DNA of 64,000 nucleotides, taken from NCBI GenBank assembly GCA_964408825.1, contig CAYPAU010000001.1, forward strand, positions 84,024 to 148,023, in the 5' to 3' direction. This DNA comes from CAYPAU01 sp964408825 (GTDB lineage Bacteria; Patescibacteriota; Microgenomatia; Levybacterales; UBA12049). Below, in pieces: positions 16,377 to 24,809 of the stretch (its first letter is position 1; the number at the start of each line of letters is the position of its first letter). The translations under genes were made by a program, and so were the position numbers. The notes under the pieces were generated by a model. The model had not been told where the DNA came from, did not search any database, and saw nothing but the letters and a program-made list of their open reading frames with translations.

Positions 16377-17301
16377 ATTTCTTAAAAACAATTTCCCCAA
16401 GGGAGAACTACTAGTTATTCCGGGAATTTTAGTAAGTATACTTTTTCTGCTTGTAATATTAGATGTTTTTGTAAAAGGCAGGAATTTTCTTATTTCTTCA
16501 ACAGAATCTCCCGTACCGTCATATGAGACAAAGAAAATCCCCTTTCTTAAGAATAGGTATCAGCCAGCAATTTCCGCCAAGGCGGCCTTGATTATGGATA
16601 AAGATACCGGTACTATTCTTTATCAAAGAAATGGAAACCTTAGATTCTCTCCTGCCTCAACTACAAAGATAATGACTGCATTGATTGGACTAGATTATTA
16701 TAAACCCGAGGATGTGCTTGAAGTAAAAGAGGAGATTTCGGAAGGATCTGTTCTGGGGTTTGCTTCCGGACAAAAATTTACTTTTGAAAACCTCTTATAC
16801 GCGATGATGCTCCCATCGGCAAATGATGCGGCTTTTACAATAGCTCAAAATTACAAAGGCGGTTATGACGGCTTTATAAAAAAAATGAATGAAAAAGCTC
16901 AAAATCTAAATCTTCCCAATACACATTTTGAGGATCCGGCAGGACTCATGGATGAGAAGAATTACACTACTGCGATGGAACTTGCAAGACTTGCATCTTT
17001 TTCCATTAATAATAAAAAATTCGCAAGGGTCGTCTCAACACCAAAGATGCAAATAACAGATACCCTGGGAAATTCTTATGCTATCTTTAACAGAAATAAG
17101 CTTTTAGGAGTGGAGGGTGTCAACGGAATAAAAACTGGGTTTACCGAGGAGGCGGGCGATGTCTTGGTAACATCAAAAGAGAGCAGCGGCCACACAATAA
17201 TAATTATTGTTCTTAAGAGTCAGGACAGATTTGCGGACACTTATGAATTATTGAATTTGGTAGACTTCGATAACCTTACTTTTCTATCCATTCATCCTTG
17301 A
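16351..17301 (+). CDS. D-alanyl-D-alanine carboxypeptidase, S11 family
   Basis: Penicillin-binding peptidase acting on peptidoglycan stem peptides outside the membrane. An N-terminal anchor (about 22-45) precedes the domain. All three active-site motifs are visible: STTK near 102, SAN (LPSANDAA) near 160, and KTG (GIKTGFTEEAG) near 260. 316 aa is short because the C-terminal DacA domain is absent. Its start overlaps aspS by 26 bp in another frame; no later start keeps the anchor. Its 3' end overlaps the converging gene by 26 bp. Confidence 0.88.
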   Translation: MSDFQRLVKFLKNNFPKGELLVIPGILVSILFLLVILDVFVKGRNFLISSTESPVPSYETKKIPFLKNRYQPAISAKAALIMDKDTGTILYQRNGNLRFSPASTTKIMTALIGLDYYKPEDVLEVKEEISEGSVLGFASGQKFTFENLLYAMMLPSANDAAFTIAQNYKGGYDGFIKKMNEKAQNLNLPNTHFEDPAGLMDEKNYTTAMELARLASFSINNKKFARVVSTPKMQITDTLGNSYAIFNRNKLLGVEGVNGIKTGFTEEAGDVLVTSKESSGHTIIIIVLKSQDRFADTYELLNLVDFDNLTFLSIHP

Positions 17302-18325
17302 CTGCCGAAAGGTAGGCTACAAAACCATTACTGCCTTTAAAAACAATAATAGGCATAAGACAATCCTGCCTTTTGTCGCTTAAATAATAGGCAAGAAAGA
17401 TTTCCTGTATTAATATGTTCTCGGTAATTCCACTTTCTGCTATATAGGCTTTTCCTTCCTTAAGTTCTGAAAAAACTTCCTCTGGAGTTTTTATTGGATA
17501 AGTTGCAGATTCTTTTGAAATAGTCTGATGGAAGAAATTTGCCGCAACTACTTCCGGAAGATTTTGTCCGCCCCCTATAAAAATTTTCATCGTAGACTGT
17601 GAGGGATTTGAATAATAGATTGGTAATTTTTCTACATCTTTTTGAAAAAAATTAACTTCTATAATATGTGCATTGGCGACATTCGCAATGGGAATAAGTT
17701 GCGAGTTTTGAATCGAGAAAAGGAATGGTTGTCTGCTGTCTTCTAAATTTAAATCATCCGGCAGAAGAGAGACTTTGGATAAAAAGGATTCAGCATAATC
17801 TTTAGCACCATCAGGGCCGGGTAAATTATTTCTGCTCAAAACATTTTGGTTGGTAAAATAGGATGAGGTTATCTCAAAATCTGATGTAAAAATGTCTATG
17901 CTTATCTTCCTTACAATCTCCGAGTCAGGATCAGACCACTGATAAATATTATCCCTTACTCTTATAGGGCCAGAAGTAAATCCTTCTTTTTCCACTTTTT
18001 CTTCTGTTTTCTGAAGAGCCAGAAGATCCGGTTGTTCCGAAGCTATTTTGTATACACCAGTTCTATCAGGAAACTTAGGAAGCTCCCCTGTTGCAGTATC
18101 AATCGTGTAGGAATATTTTTTTTCGGAAGTTTCTTTGGGGAATTCAATGGGAGGAAGTTTTCCGAAGGAAACTGTGGGGGGAGGCGGAGGGGTTGGGGCA
18201 ATGATATTTTTAATTAAGACACCTATTTTAAACAGTATAAAAATAAGAAAAATCGCTCCTAAAATTATCGCAGACCACTTGGCAACATTCTTCGTCATTG
18301 ACGTTGCCTGATTTAGTGTAAGCAT
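17276..18325 (-). CDS. Membrane-anchored extracytoplasmic protein, unknown
   Basis: 349 residues: an N-terminal membrane helix (about 15-40), a Pro-rich linker (APTPPPPP near 43-50), then a mainly beta-like soluble domain with no recognised motif. The topology predicts an outer-face domain tethered by a proline spacer. A perfect 25-bp palindrome lies at its promoter, so it may be regulated. It converges with the carboxypeptidase and diverges from gltX. Confidence 0.6.
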   Translation of the reverse strand: MLTLNQATSMTKNVAKWSAIILGAIFLIFILFKIGVLIKNIIAPTPPPPPTVSFGKLPPIEFPKETSEKKYSYTIDTATGELPKFPDRTGVYKIASEQPDLLALQKTEEKVEKEGFTSGPIRVRDNIYQWSDPDSEIVRKISIDIFTSDFEITSSYFTNQNVLSRNNLPGPDGAKDYAESFLSKVSLLPDDLNLEDSRQPFLFSIQNSQLIPIANVANAHIIEVNFFQKDVEKLPIYYSNPSQSTMKIFIGGGQNLPEVVAANFFHQTISKESATYPIKTPEEVFSELKEGKAYIAESGITENILIQEIFLAYYLSDKRQDCLMPIIVFKGSNGFVAYLSAVKDEWIEK

Positions 18326-18330
18326 GTCTT

Positions 18331-18355
18331 GATACGTTCATTAAATGAACGTATC
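18331..18355. promoter_or_regulatory. Perfect 12-1-12 palindrome, likely operator
   Basis: GATACGTTCATT, one base, AATGAACGTATC. It covers the predicted minus-strand transcription start and abuts the -35 of the gltX promoter. It could be a dimeric repressor site or form a hairpin 5 nt before the minus-strand start codon. Confidence 0.6.
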
Positions 18356-18384
18356 TTGAGTATAGAAAATATATGGGGTACAAT
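18356..18384 (+). promoter_or_regulatory. Promoter of gltX
   Basis: TTGAGT (18356-18361), 17 bp, TACAAT (18379-18384). It predicts a leader of about 130 nt. Confidence 0.5.
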
Positions 18385-18388
18385 GCAA
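18359..18388 (-). promoter_or_regulatory. Promoter of the membrane-anchored unknown
   Basis: Minus strand TTGCAT (18388-18383), 18 bp, TATACT (18364-18359), interlocked with the gltX promoter. Confidence 0.5.
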
Positions 18389-18390
18389 CA

Positions 18391-18522
18391 AAGGAGGAGA
18401 ATTAATTCGGCGCGGGTCCTGCCGCTCGTCACCTCGCCAGTGCTCATTCGGAATATCCGTCTTTGGCGGATAACTCTTGCGCGCTGGCAAGGCCTCTGAC
18501 TCGCGTCACCCGCTAAGAATAT
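18391..18522 (+). ncRNA. Structured GC-rich leader upstream of gltX, unassigned
   Basis: A segment far richer in GC than its surroundings and free of plus-strand coding. Nested pairing: GCGGGT (18412-18417) with ACCCGC (18508-18513), GCCAG (18436-18440) with CTGGC (18484-18488), and an inner 7-bp stem with TTT loop (18455-18471). AAAGGAGGAG at about 18390-18399 looks like a Shine-Dalgarno but no ATG follows it. No T-box sequence is present. It may be a regulatory RNA or a dispersed repeat. Confidence 0.4.
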
Positions 18523-19752
18523 ATGGTAAAAGTTAGATTTGCGCCAAGTCCTACCGGGATTCCGCATATAGGCAATATAAGAACCGCTCTTTTTAATTTT
18601 CTTTTTGCAAGACATAACAAAGGAAAATTCACATTAAGGATTGAGGATACAGATAGAGCGCGGTACGTTAAGGAGGCAGAGGAAGCAATTATTGAGTCTC
18701 TCAATTGGCTTTCCTTAAGATGGGATTCGGAAATAGTTCGCCAGTCTGAAAGATTACCGGCGTACAAGGAGCATGCCGAAATTTTAAAGAAAAAAGGTCT
18801 GGTGTATGAAGACGGGGGCGCCTTAAGATTTAAAATGCCAAAGGAAGATGAAACTTTGTGGAAGGATGCTGTAGGAGGTAAGGAAATTTCATTTAAGAAC
18901 GAAACCCAGGAAGATTTTGTAATATTAAAATCAGACGGTTTCCCGACTTATAACTTTGCAAATGTAGTTGATGATTATCTTATGGCGATAACCCATGTTA
19001 TAAGAGGTGAGGAATTTATTTCCTCGACTCCAAAACATGTTCAATTGTACAAAGCTTTCTCATGGAATCAGCCTGTCTTTGTTCATTTACCCGTAATATT
19101 AGGGCCTGACAAGGGCAAGCTTTCAAAAAGGCACGGAGCAAAACCAGTTCTAGATTATAGAAGAGAGGGTTTCTTAAAAGAAGCAATCATAAACTTTATG
19201 GCCCTACTAGGATGGAATCCCGGAGGAGATCGAGAGCAAATGAGCATGGGTGAAATGATTAAGTTCTTTAAGCTCGAGGACATAAACACCGCAAATCCAG
19301 TATTTGATATCAAAAAACTTGAATGGCTTAATGGGGTTTGGATAAGAAGCATCGACGATTTCGATAAAAGATTGATCGAGTTTTACAAAAAGGATAAAAA
19401 AGCTCTTAAGTTATTAAATTCTGAAAAGGCCCCCTTACTGATAAGTTCAACAAGATCTCGTATGAGAACTCTTTTGGAATTTAAAAATTTAGTCGATATA
19501 AAAAAACAGAGAAAATATACAAAGGAAGAAAATCAACACGCCTTAATGCTTCTTAAGTTCTTGAATTTAAAACTGGGGGAGAATTGGGGAGATGAAAAAC
19601 TATTGTTTGCTCTTAAAGATTTCTCGGAAAAACAAAGACTGCCCTTTAAAAAAATATATTTTATTTTGACAGGACGAGAGCAAGGAATAGGAATTCTGGA
19701 ACTTAATAAAATTTACGGCAAAGAGTTTTTTATAAAAAATCTTTCCGGATAA
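18523..19752 (+). CDS. gltX: Glutamyl-tRNA synthetase
   Basis: Class I synthetase. HIGH-type motif PTGIPHIGNIRT near 10-20 and KMSKS-type motif GKLSKRHGAK near 195. 409 aa is shorter than the usual 460-490: the C-terminal anticodon-binding part is reduced, and the zinc-binding cysteines are absent. It charges tRNA-Glu and, if non-discriminating, tRNA-Gln; both tRNA types are encoded in this window. No Shine-Dalgarno precedes the ATG. Confidence 0.93.
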   Translation: MVKVRFAPSPTGIPHIGNIRTALFNFLFARHNKGKFTLRIEDTDRARYVKEAEEAIIESLNWLSLRWDSEIVRQSERLPAYKEHAEILKKKGLVYEDGGALRFKMPKEDETLWKDAVGGKEISFKNETQEDFVILKSDGFPTYNFANVVDDYLMAITHVIRGEEFISSTPKHVQLYKAFSWNQPVFVHLPVILGPDKGKLSKRHGAKPVLDYRREGFLKEAIINFMALLGWNPGGDREQMSMGEMIKFFKLEDINTANPVFDIKKLEWLNGVWIRSIDDFDKRLIEFYKKDKKALKLLNSEKAPLLISSTRSRMRTLLEFKNLVDIKKQRKYTKEENQHALMLLKFLNLKLGENWGDEKLLFALKDFSEKQRLPFKKIYFILTGREQGIGILELNKIYGKEFFIKNLSG

Positions 19753-19764
19753 AATTATTAAGAG

Positions 19765-20358
19765 ATGAATGGGTTTGAAATTTTTGCAAAACCCTTTTGG
19801 GTAAATTTCCTTATACTTATTCCAATTTCACTGTTTTTATATTGGAGAAAACATAAGCTTAACATTTCCGGAAAAACTCTTCTGTATGTCCTTATATTTG
19901 GAATTGCTTTTGGTGTAATTGAGGCAAGTGTGGTCATATACCTTCGGGCCGCAACAGGACTCCTTCCGGGATATGAGGGGACCGTGTTTGATATCTGGAG
20001 AGAAAGTTTCGAGATTTATTATAATCAGGAACTTTTAGAAAAGCAGCTTCCTCCAAGTCTCCTGACTTATGAACTGATTCGTGAAGTCGCTACAATGTTT
20101 ATGCTCTGGGCAGTTGCTTTTATTGCCGCTCAAAAGTGGAAAGAGAGAGTCGCATTATTCTTTTGGGCTTTTGCAGTTTGGGATGTTGTTTATTACATAC
20201 ATCTTTGGCTTACTGTTCGTTGGCCACAAAATTTAACTACTCCCGACGTTTTATTCCTAATTCCAGAGCCGTGGTTTAGTCAAGTCTGGTTTCCACTTCT
20301 TGTCAGTGGTCTGACAATGTTTGGCATTTTTGTAAATAGAATGGAGAGACCAAAATAG
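19765..20358 (+). CDS. Polytopic membrane protein, unknown
   Basis: 197 residues with about five hydrophobic segments and a short outer loop after the second. Aromatic-rich; no family recognised. It lies 12 bp after gltX on the same strand and is probably cotranscribed. Confidence 0.55.
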   Translation: MNGFEIFAKPFWVNFLILIPISLFLYWRKHKLNISGKTLLYVLIFGIAFGVIEASVVIYLRAATGLLPGYEGTVFDIWRESFEIYYNQELLEKQLPPSLLTYELIREVATMFMLWAVAFIAAQKWKERVALFFWAFAVWDVVYYIHLWLTVRWPQNLTTPDVLFLIPEPWFSQVWFPLLVSGLTMFGIFVNRMERPK

Positions 20359-20384
20359 AACGCTCTCACCTCAAGTATTCTCGT

Positions 20385-20413
20385 TTGTCCGAGCTTTATA
20401 AATTTGGTAAAAT
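20385..20413 (+). promoter_or_regulatory. Promoter of tRNA-Gln
   Basis: TTGTCC (20385-20390), 17 bp, TAAAAT (20408-20413); the tRNA begins 11 bp downstream. Confidence 0.65.
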
Positions 20414-20423
20414 AAGCCTACAT

Positions 20424-20494
20424 TGCTGGGTCATCTAACGGTAGGATAGCGGACTCTGAATCCGTTCATCTTGGTTCAAATCCAAGCCCAGCAG
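20424..20494 (+). tRNA. tRNA-Gln (anticodon CTG)
   Basis: Full cloverleaf: acceptor TGCTGGG/CCCAGCA with the U1-A72 pair usual for tRNA-Gln, anticodon stem GCGGA/TCCGT around loop CTCTGAA (anticodon CTG), T loop TTCAAAT, and discriminator G at 20494. CCA is not encoded (CTA follows). Its 3' end is repeated at 20859-20874. Confidence 0.93.
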
Positions 20495-20874
20495 CTATCC
20501 TTCGCCAAGGCTACGGAATAGCATGCAATTACGAAGCTGAGAGCGAAGTATTACATGCACTATTGTTATGTATTGTTGAGTTCAAAATCTCATATTTTTT
20601 ATTTTGGTTCAACAAATAACTTGAAAAGCAGATTAAAATCGCATAACAATGGGAGTATTAAATCAACTAGACCACATAGGCCTTGGGATTTAATTTGGTA
20701 CGCCGGATTCAAAACCGAAAAAGAAGCAAGAGATTTTGAGCTTTATCTAAAATCTGGTTCAGGAAGATCGTTTGCCTACAAAAGATTAATTTCCGTAACG
20801 TTGAAGAAGGATTTCTCTGATGGGCGAAGAAGTAGTCCGAAGTCTAAGACGTAGGATACCAAGCCCAGCAGCTA
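20482..20874 (+). mobile_element. tRNA-Gln GIY-YIG islet
   Basis: Bounded by a perfect 16-bp direct repeat, CCAAGCCCAGCAGCTA, at 20482-20497 (tRNA 3' end) and 20859-20874. Just inside are imperfect terminal inverted repeats: 20496-20520 against 20833-20858, 19 of 26 aligned positions matching. The only gene inside encodes a GIY-YIG protein. Repeat-to-repeat period is 377 bp. The tRNA stays intact, as expected for an element that brings its own copy of the tRNA end. Confidence 0.75.
20555..20854 (+). CDS. GIY-YIG endonuclease (URI-domain type)
   Basis: 99 residues. Motifs: YVLL for GIY and YFGST for YIG, the catalytic Arg region NNLKSRLKSHNNG, and the Glu region FELYLKSGSGRSFAYKRL. This is the small stand-alone COG2827/UvrC-N class of putative endonucleases. 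It is the sole gene between the tRNA-Gln end and its duplicate, so a role in moving the islet is the obvious inference. The last 12 residues are encoded by the right terminal inverted repeat. Confidence 0.85.
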   Translation: MHYCYVLLSSKSHIFYFGSTNNLKSRLKSHNNGSIKSTRPHRPWDLIWYAGFKTEKEARDFELYLKSGSGRSFAYKRLISVTLKKDFSDGRRSSPKSKT

Positions 20875-20955
20875 CGACGGGTAACCTTGTTAACTAGTTA
20901 TTTTTGTTATTCTTAGAGAAGGCGGAGATAAAAAAGGATGGGGAAAAATAAAGTA

Positions 20956-21375
20956 TTAAAATACTCTTCGCCTTCCTGCGATTCTTTCTTGAATACTTTC
21001 TCTAAAGTCAGGAGAATCTCGAAAAACAACTGCGCTTTGGATGACACCTTCTATTTGAAGTCCCGTAACCTTACTGTCTCCTAATTCTTGAATTTCTAAA
21101 TATACTTGCTGTTGTTGGGGAGACATATGATAAAAGGCTGGATCATGCTTCCATCTTGGTGCGCCATATTGCACTAATCTTAAGTCTTCCGGAAATATAT
21201 CTGGAACTGACTGTAGAATTTTTATAATCTGGTTACTGGAAGCAAAGCTCACTCTCCTTATTCTAGAACGTCCCCAACGAAAACAAAAAGCTTCCAGAAT
21301 TTCACTTCTTGGATTTCCTAACTGATCTAACAGACTTGGTGTTTTCTCACCTGTCTCGTGTTCTCCTTGCACCAT
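20956..21375 (-). CDS. Unknown soluble protein
   Basis: 139 residues with a Gln-rich stretch (MSPQQQQVYLE near 84) and basic ends. No family recognised. The promoter upstream is good and the coding frame is uninterrupted. A short AGTATT/AATACT hairpin followed by TTATTTTT overlaps its stop and could terminate transcription. Confidence 0.5.
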   Translation of the reverse strand: MVQGEHETGEKTPSLLDQLGNPRSEILEAFCFRWGRSRIRRVSFASSNQIIKILQSVPDIFPEDLRLVQYGAPRWKHDPAFYHMSPQQQQVYLEIQELGDSKVTGLQIEGVIQSAVVFRDSPDFRESIQERIAGRRRVF

Positions 21376-21394
21376 ATTATATTACGCGGGAGAA

Positions 21395-21423
21395 ATTATA
21401 TCCTATATAGCTTATACTTGCAA
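21395..21423 (-). promoter_or_regulatory. Promoter of the 139-aa unknown
   Basis: Minus strand TTGCAA (21423-21418), 17 bp, TATAAT (21400-21395); leader of about 13 nt. Confidence 0.6.
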
Positions 21424-21430
21424 ATTTTGT

Positions 21431-22507
21431 TTAGTCTATTATTGTCTCGGGGTAGAAGGAGGACCAGGAGTACCAGAAGGCCTGCGTATGGAAAGGTGCC
21501 TCCAGTTTTTTTCCTTTTAAGTTTCCAGAGACAGCATTGCCATTGTAATCCCAGACACTTTTTGTTTCCTTGTCGATAAGTTTTCCGTCTCTTATTTCAA
21601 AGGTTAATCTTTTCCCATCAATAAATCTCCGAAAGATTTTATGCGAACCAAGTTCTTCATCGAAAACTACCAAAACAGCCCATGGGCCCACTACGGAATT
21701 AATTACCTTTTGCCTCTCAATAAAACTCGTTGGAAAAAACTTTTCTTCTTTTCCTATTACAATGCCCAGTCCATTTGCAAATTCAGAGAGGCGCGCGTCC
21801 GGTTGTTTTCCCGGAGGAAGAGAAGCGAGTCCTATATTTGAATTTTTATAGATAATATATCGACTGCGATAAAACTCAATATCTTTTTGCGGGGAGAGGA
21901 CCAGAAGATCTCTGCGGTCTTTGATATTTTTCCATTTTGTTTGTTCTGTAAAGCCTATTGGTTCAAGTCTTTTTCCAGAAAATTTTCCGCGGAAAGATTC
22001 ACCAGTCAGTTGTAGCCAATACGTATCACTTACCTTGTCATACATAATTAAATTCCCGTAATATAATGCTCCTAAAACTCCAAATTCAAGAGTTTCTCCC
22101 TCAAGCTCTCTTGAGAAGGCCGCCGGAGTGTTTGAAAGAAGACAATAAGTTATGGCAACTGGTATCCCTTCGATATTATCATTTACGATATGGTGGAAGG
22201 TCATAATAGAAATAGGGTAGACATAAGTCTTATTTTTTGCTTGAAAGAGAAAAACGTCTTCGTCGTCTTTTATGAAACTACCAGCTTCTTTTGAATCCAC
22301 ATACTTAGGGTTTACAATATCGGGGAATAAATCCTTCTCAGGCCCTCCCCACATCTCCTCAGCGTTTAAATTTGTTTTGTTAGAAAATTGAGAAAGCTTT
22401 TCAGAAGCTTTAATTGTTTGAAAACTATAGAAATCCCATAAAAAAATTATTCCCACTAAAATAAGAAGAAGAGTTATACGAGCTATATACTTTCTCAACA
22501 TAAGCAC
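21431..22507 (-). CDS. DUF3179 domain membrane-anchored protein
   Basis: One N-terminal membrane helix (about 9-28) then a DUF3179 domain: YVYPISIMTFHHIVND, VAITYCLLSNTPAAF (the conserved Cys), FGVLGALYYGNLIMYD and the closing EAPFHTQAFWYSWSSFYPET. Family function is unknown; it is exported and found in many environmental bacteria. GTG 22507 lies 7 nt after TATAAT, and an ATG two codons in is the alternative start. Confidence 0.8.
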   Translation of the reverse strand: MLMLRKYIARITLLLILVGIIFLWDFYSFQTIKASEKLSQFSNKTNLNAEEMWGGPEKDLFPDIVNPKYVDSKEAGSFIKDDEDVFLFQAKNKTYVYPISIMTFHHIVNDNIEGIPVAITYCLLSNTPAAFSRELEGETLEFGVLGALYYGNLIMYDKVSDTYWLQLTGESFRGKFSGKRLEPIGFTEQTKWKNIKDRRDLLVLSPQKDIEFYRSRYIIYKNSNIGLASLPPGKQPDARLSEFANGLGIVIGKEEKFFPTSFIERQKVINSVVGPWAVLVVFDEELGSHKIFRRFIDGKRLTFEIRDGKLIDKETKSVWDYNGNAVSGNLKGKKLEAPFHTQAFWYSWSSFYPETIID

Positions 22508-22514
22508 TTTTGGT

Positions 22515-22520
22515 ATTATA
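22515..22520 (-). promoter_or_regulatory. -10 box of the DUF3179 gene
   Basis: Minus-strand TATAAT 7 nt before GTG 22507; no good -35. Confidence 0.45.
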
Positions 22521-22537
22521 ACTGACTATTTAGCAAT

Positions 22538-22567
22538 TTGACATTCCGGAAATAAAAAGAATACTAT
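22538..22567 (+). promoter_or_regulatory. Promoter of the 550-aa secreted protein
   Basis: TTGACA (22538-22543), 18 bp, TACTAT (22562-22567). ATG 22575 is 7 nt after the -10: leaderless. Confidence 0.7.
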
Positions 22568-22574
22568 AGTATAG

Positions 22575-24227
22575 ATGAAAGGTATTCTTGCGATATTTTT
22601 GCTTTTGGTTTTAGGCGCTGCATTTCTTCTAATATCCGGCTCTCCATTTTCCAAAATGCTTCAGGAGGACCTTTTAAAGAAATTACCCTCTCCCGGAAAA
22701 TCAACAAAAACGATTATTCTATCCGATGAAGACGTAAAGAAATTAAAAGAAATTCCTCAAAAAACAATTATAAAGCTGGATGTCTCAAAGACGCTCGAGT
22801 TTGAAGGAAAAAAATATTATCTTATTGGTAAGGATGTAGGAACCTCCATTCTTACTACAGCTCCAAAGAGTCAAAAAGGATGGGGGGTTTTAACCGGAGT
22901 TAAACTTTCCCACCCTGATTATAAGAAAATCTATAAGCCGACAGATCCCTGCCCTTTATATCAGAATGCTTCAAATCAGAATGCCCCTGCGGCTCCCTGC
23001 GCCAATCATAAAGGCGTTACTCTTGCGGGACATCTTTATGCACTAAAGACAGTGGTAAATCAGAGCAGAACAGACAATGACCCTATACATGCATATAACA
23101 TTTTCGACGTATATTACGAGAAACCTATGTTGTCCCAGGCAGCGGAAAAGGAACAGGAATACCCCATCTACAATAGCGGCGGAGTATCGGGACCGGTAGT
23201 TGTATCAGGAGGCAGTGGGCTTGAGGTCGAGCTCGATGAGTCAGTTACCCCACCGGTTCTTAGAGTTAGCGGAGTTTTTTTAGGAATAAAACTCCCTAAT
23301 GAAACGGCAGAAAAAGAATTTACGCTTCAAGGCAAGAATATTAAAACACAAAGCGAGGCAGCAAAAGAGTTTTCTTACCTGGGGAAGCTAAGCGATATAA
23401 GCTCGACTCCTCTTGAGAATGGTGATCCTTCAACGCTTCATGTTTACTATAAAGAACCATATGCGTACCTTACGGATTTAAATCCGGATGAGCTAAAGAA
23501 AAGAATAGGAGATGATCTTAAGTTTGTAAGTGGAGCTGATTTTGGTCAGGCTGAAGATGAAAAGAACAATCTTCAGCTTAGGGCATTTACTCCTCAAAGA
23601 CCTACGATCCCCTTTGATGTGTATATTCTTTCCGATCTTTCCGTCCTAAAGCCTGTATTAGGTTATGTAAGACCTACGATAACCAATCTTCATATCGGTG
23701 TTCCTGAGTGCCCGGCTCTCTATCTTTATGGGCAGAATGGTCAAAAGTTCACCGTTTCTCTTCCTCAAGATGCTATAGATACAATCCCTATCACCTCGGA
23801 CTTTTGGGAAGGAACAATTGTGCCCGGTGGGGTAGAAATCGGAAAGAAATTTTACAATTATTTGTTTTACACAGTAAAGCCAGATTTGGTAAGTTTGCCT
23901 CAAAAAGAAGGGTGGGTGATATCTGAAGGAGAGTGGTACACATTGAAATCAAAATTAAGAATGGTTGGGTTTAACCAAAGAGAAAGTGAAGATGCAGTTG
24001 ATTATCTACAGACTGCGGTGCCTCCTTCCCCGTACTATCTTATCTCGGTAAATCTTAATAGCCAAAACTATCCTTTGTCGATAACTCCAAGACCGGATAC
24101 CTTCCTTCATTACCAGATAGTTGTAAAGTCTCTTGATAAACCGGTTTCGGTTTCTCCCCCTTCAAAGATTAGTCCCAAACGCGAGGGTTTTGCTGCTGTA
24201 ATGTGGGAGGAGAAAATTATTCACTAA
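22575..24227 (+). CDS. Large secreted or anchored protein, unknown
   Basis: 550 residues. N-terminal hydrophobic segment (about 3-22), then a long, probably beta-rich extracytoplasmic region. A stretch around residues 118-145 holds two cysteines (DPCPLY and APCANHKG) that could form a disulfide. No family recognised. The promoter is one of the best in the window and predicts a leaderless mRNA. Its 3' end overlaps the converging gene by 11 bp. Confidence 0.6.
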   Translation: MKGILAIFLLLVLGAAFLLISGSPFSKMLQEDLLKKLPSPGKSTKTIILSDEDVKKLKEIPQKTIIKLDVSKTLEFEGKKYYLIGKDVGTSILTTAPKSQKGWGVLTGVKLSHPDYKKIYKPTDPCPLYQNASNQNAPAAPCANHKGVTLAGHLYALKTVVNQSRTDNDPIHAYNIFDVYYEKPMLSQAAEKEQEYPIYNSGGVSGPVVVSGGSGLEVELDESVTPPVLRVSGVFLGIKLPNETAEKEFTLQGKNIKTQSEAAKEFSYLGKLSDISSTPLENGDPSTLHVYYKEPYAYLTDLNPDELKKRIGDDLKFVSGADFGQAEDEKNNLQLRAFTPQRPTIPFDVYILSDLSVLKPVLGYVRPTITNLHIGVPECPALYLYGQNGQKFTVSLPQDAIDTIPITSDFWEGTIVPGGVEIGKKFYNYLFYTVKPDLVSLPQKEGWVISEGEWYTLKSKLRMVGFNQRESEDAVDYLQTAVPPSPYYLISVNLNSQNYPLSITPRPDTFLHYQIVVKSLDKPVSVSPPSKISPKREGFAAVMWEEKIIH

Positions 24228-24750
24228 ACTTAAGGTTTTGAAGATTCCGAAGTTGCAATTCTATATTCCTATCTTCTTTCGGTCCGTAGGAAACAAGTAA
24301 TCTATCTTCGTTTTTGATCTCCCTATCAAGAGTCTTATCATCTTTCGCCCCATTTATAAAAAATTTAAGTGTATGCGTTTGATTTGAGCAAAATACTTGT
24401 CCGGTTCCTGTCGTAATACAAGTTTTTTCAAGTTTCATAGGCAATGTTTTGAAAAAATCATTCCAAGTAACTCCTTTTTTTATGACATTAATAACACTTG
24501 GATTACCAGAACTTATAAAAACATCTTCTGAGCGATTATGATACCGAGGATCAGTAAATATGCGAAATGTCCCATTGGTATAAATAGCAAAAGTAGCTTC
24601 AGTTTTGCCTCTTGTATCCGAAGATGGGGTACTCGATATATTATTTGTCGGAGCAGAAATAGTGGGATAATTGGTTTGATTTTTAAATAACAGATAGCTT
24701 GCGCCGGCCAGTACGATTGCTGAGACAAAAAATCCAAGCAAATATTTCAT
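24217..24750 (-). CDS. Small membrane-anchored extracytoplasmic protein, unknown
   Basis: 177 residues: N-terminal helix (about 4-22), a Ser/Thr/Asn-rich linker to about residue 50, then a soluble domain of about 120 residues with two cysteines (KTCITTGTGQVFCSN) likely paired outside the cell. No family recognised. TATAGA lies 7 nt before the ATG. Confidence 0.6.
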   Translation of the reverse strand: MKYLLGFFVSAIVLAGASYLLFKNQTNYPTISAPTNNISSTPSSDTRGKTEATFAIYTNGTFRIFTDPRYHNRSEDVFISSGNPSVINVIKKGVTWNDFFKTLPMKLEKTCITTGTGQVFCSNQTHTLKFFINGAKDDKTLDREIKNEDRLLVSYGPKEDRNIELQLRNLQNLKFSE

Positions 24751-24791
24751 AATACATTCTATATTAACACATAGAAAAGAATATCTATTCC

Positions 24792-24800
24792 TGATACAAT
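24792..24800 (+). promoter_or_regulatory. Extended -10 of the MFS transporter gene
   Basis: TGATACAAT; ATG 24810 is 9 nt after it. Confidence 0.45.
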
Positions 24801-24809
24801 TTAAAATCT

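Noticed and set aside
16570..16582. CCGCCAAGGCGG palindrome in the carboxypeptidase gene
   Set aside because: It encodes SAKAALIMD, a normal conserved part of the enzyme.
18391..18522. T-box riboswitch before gltX
   Set aside because: No T-box consensus, no specifier loop and no terminator stem before the gene.
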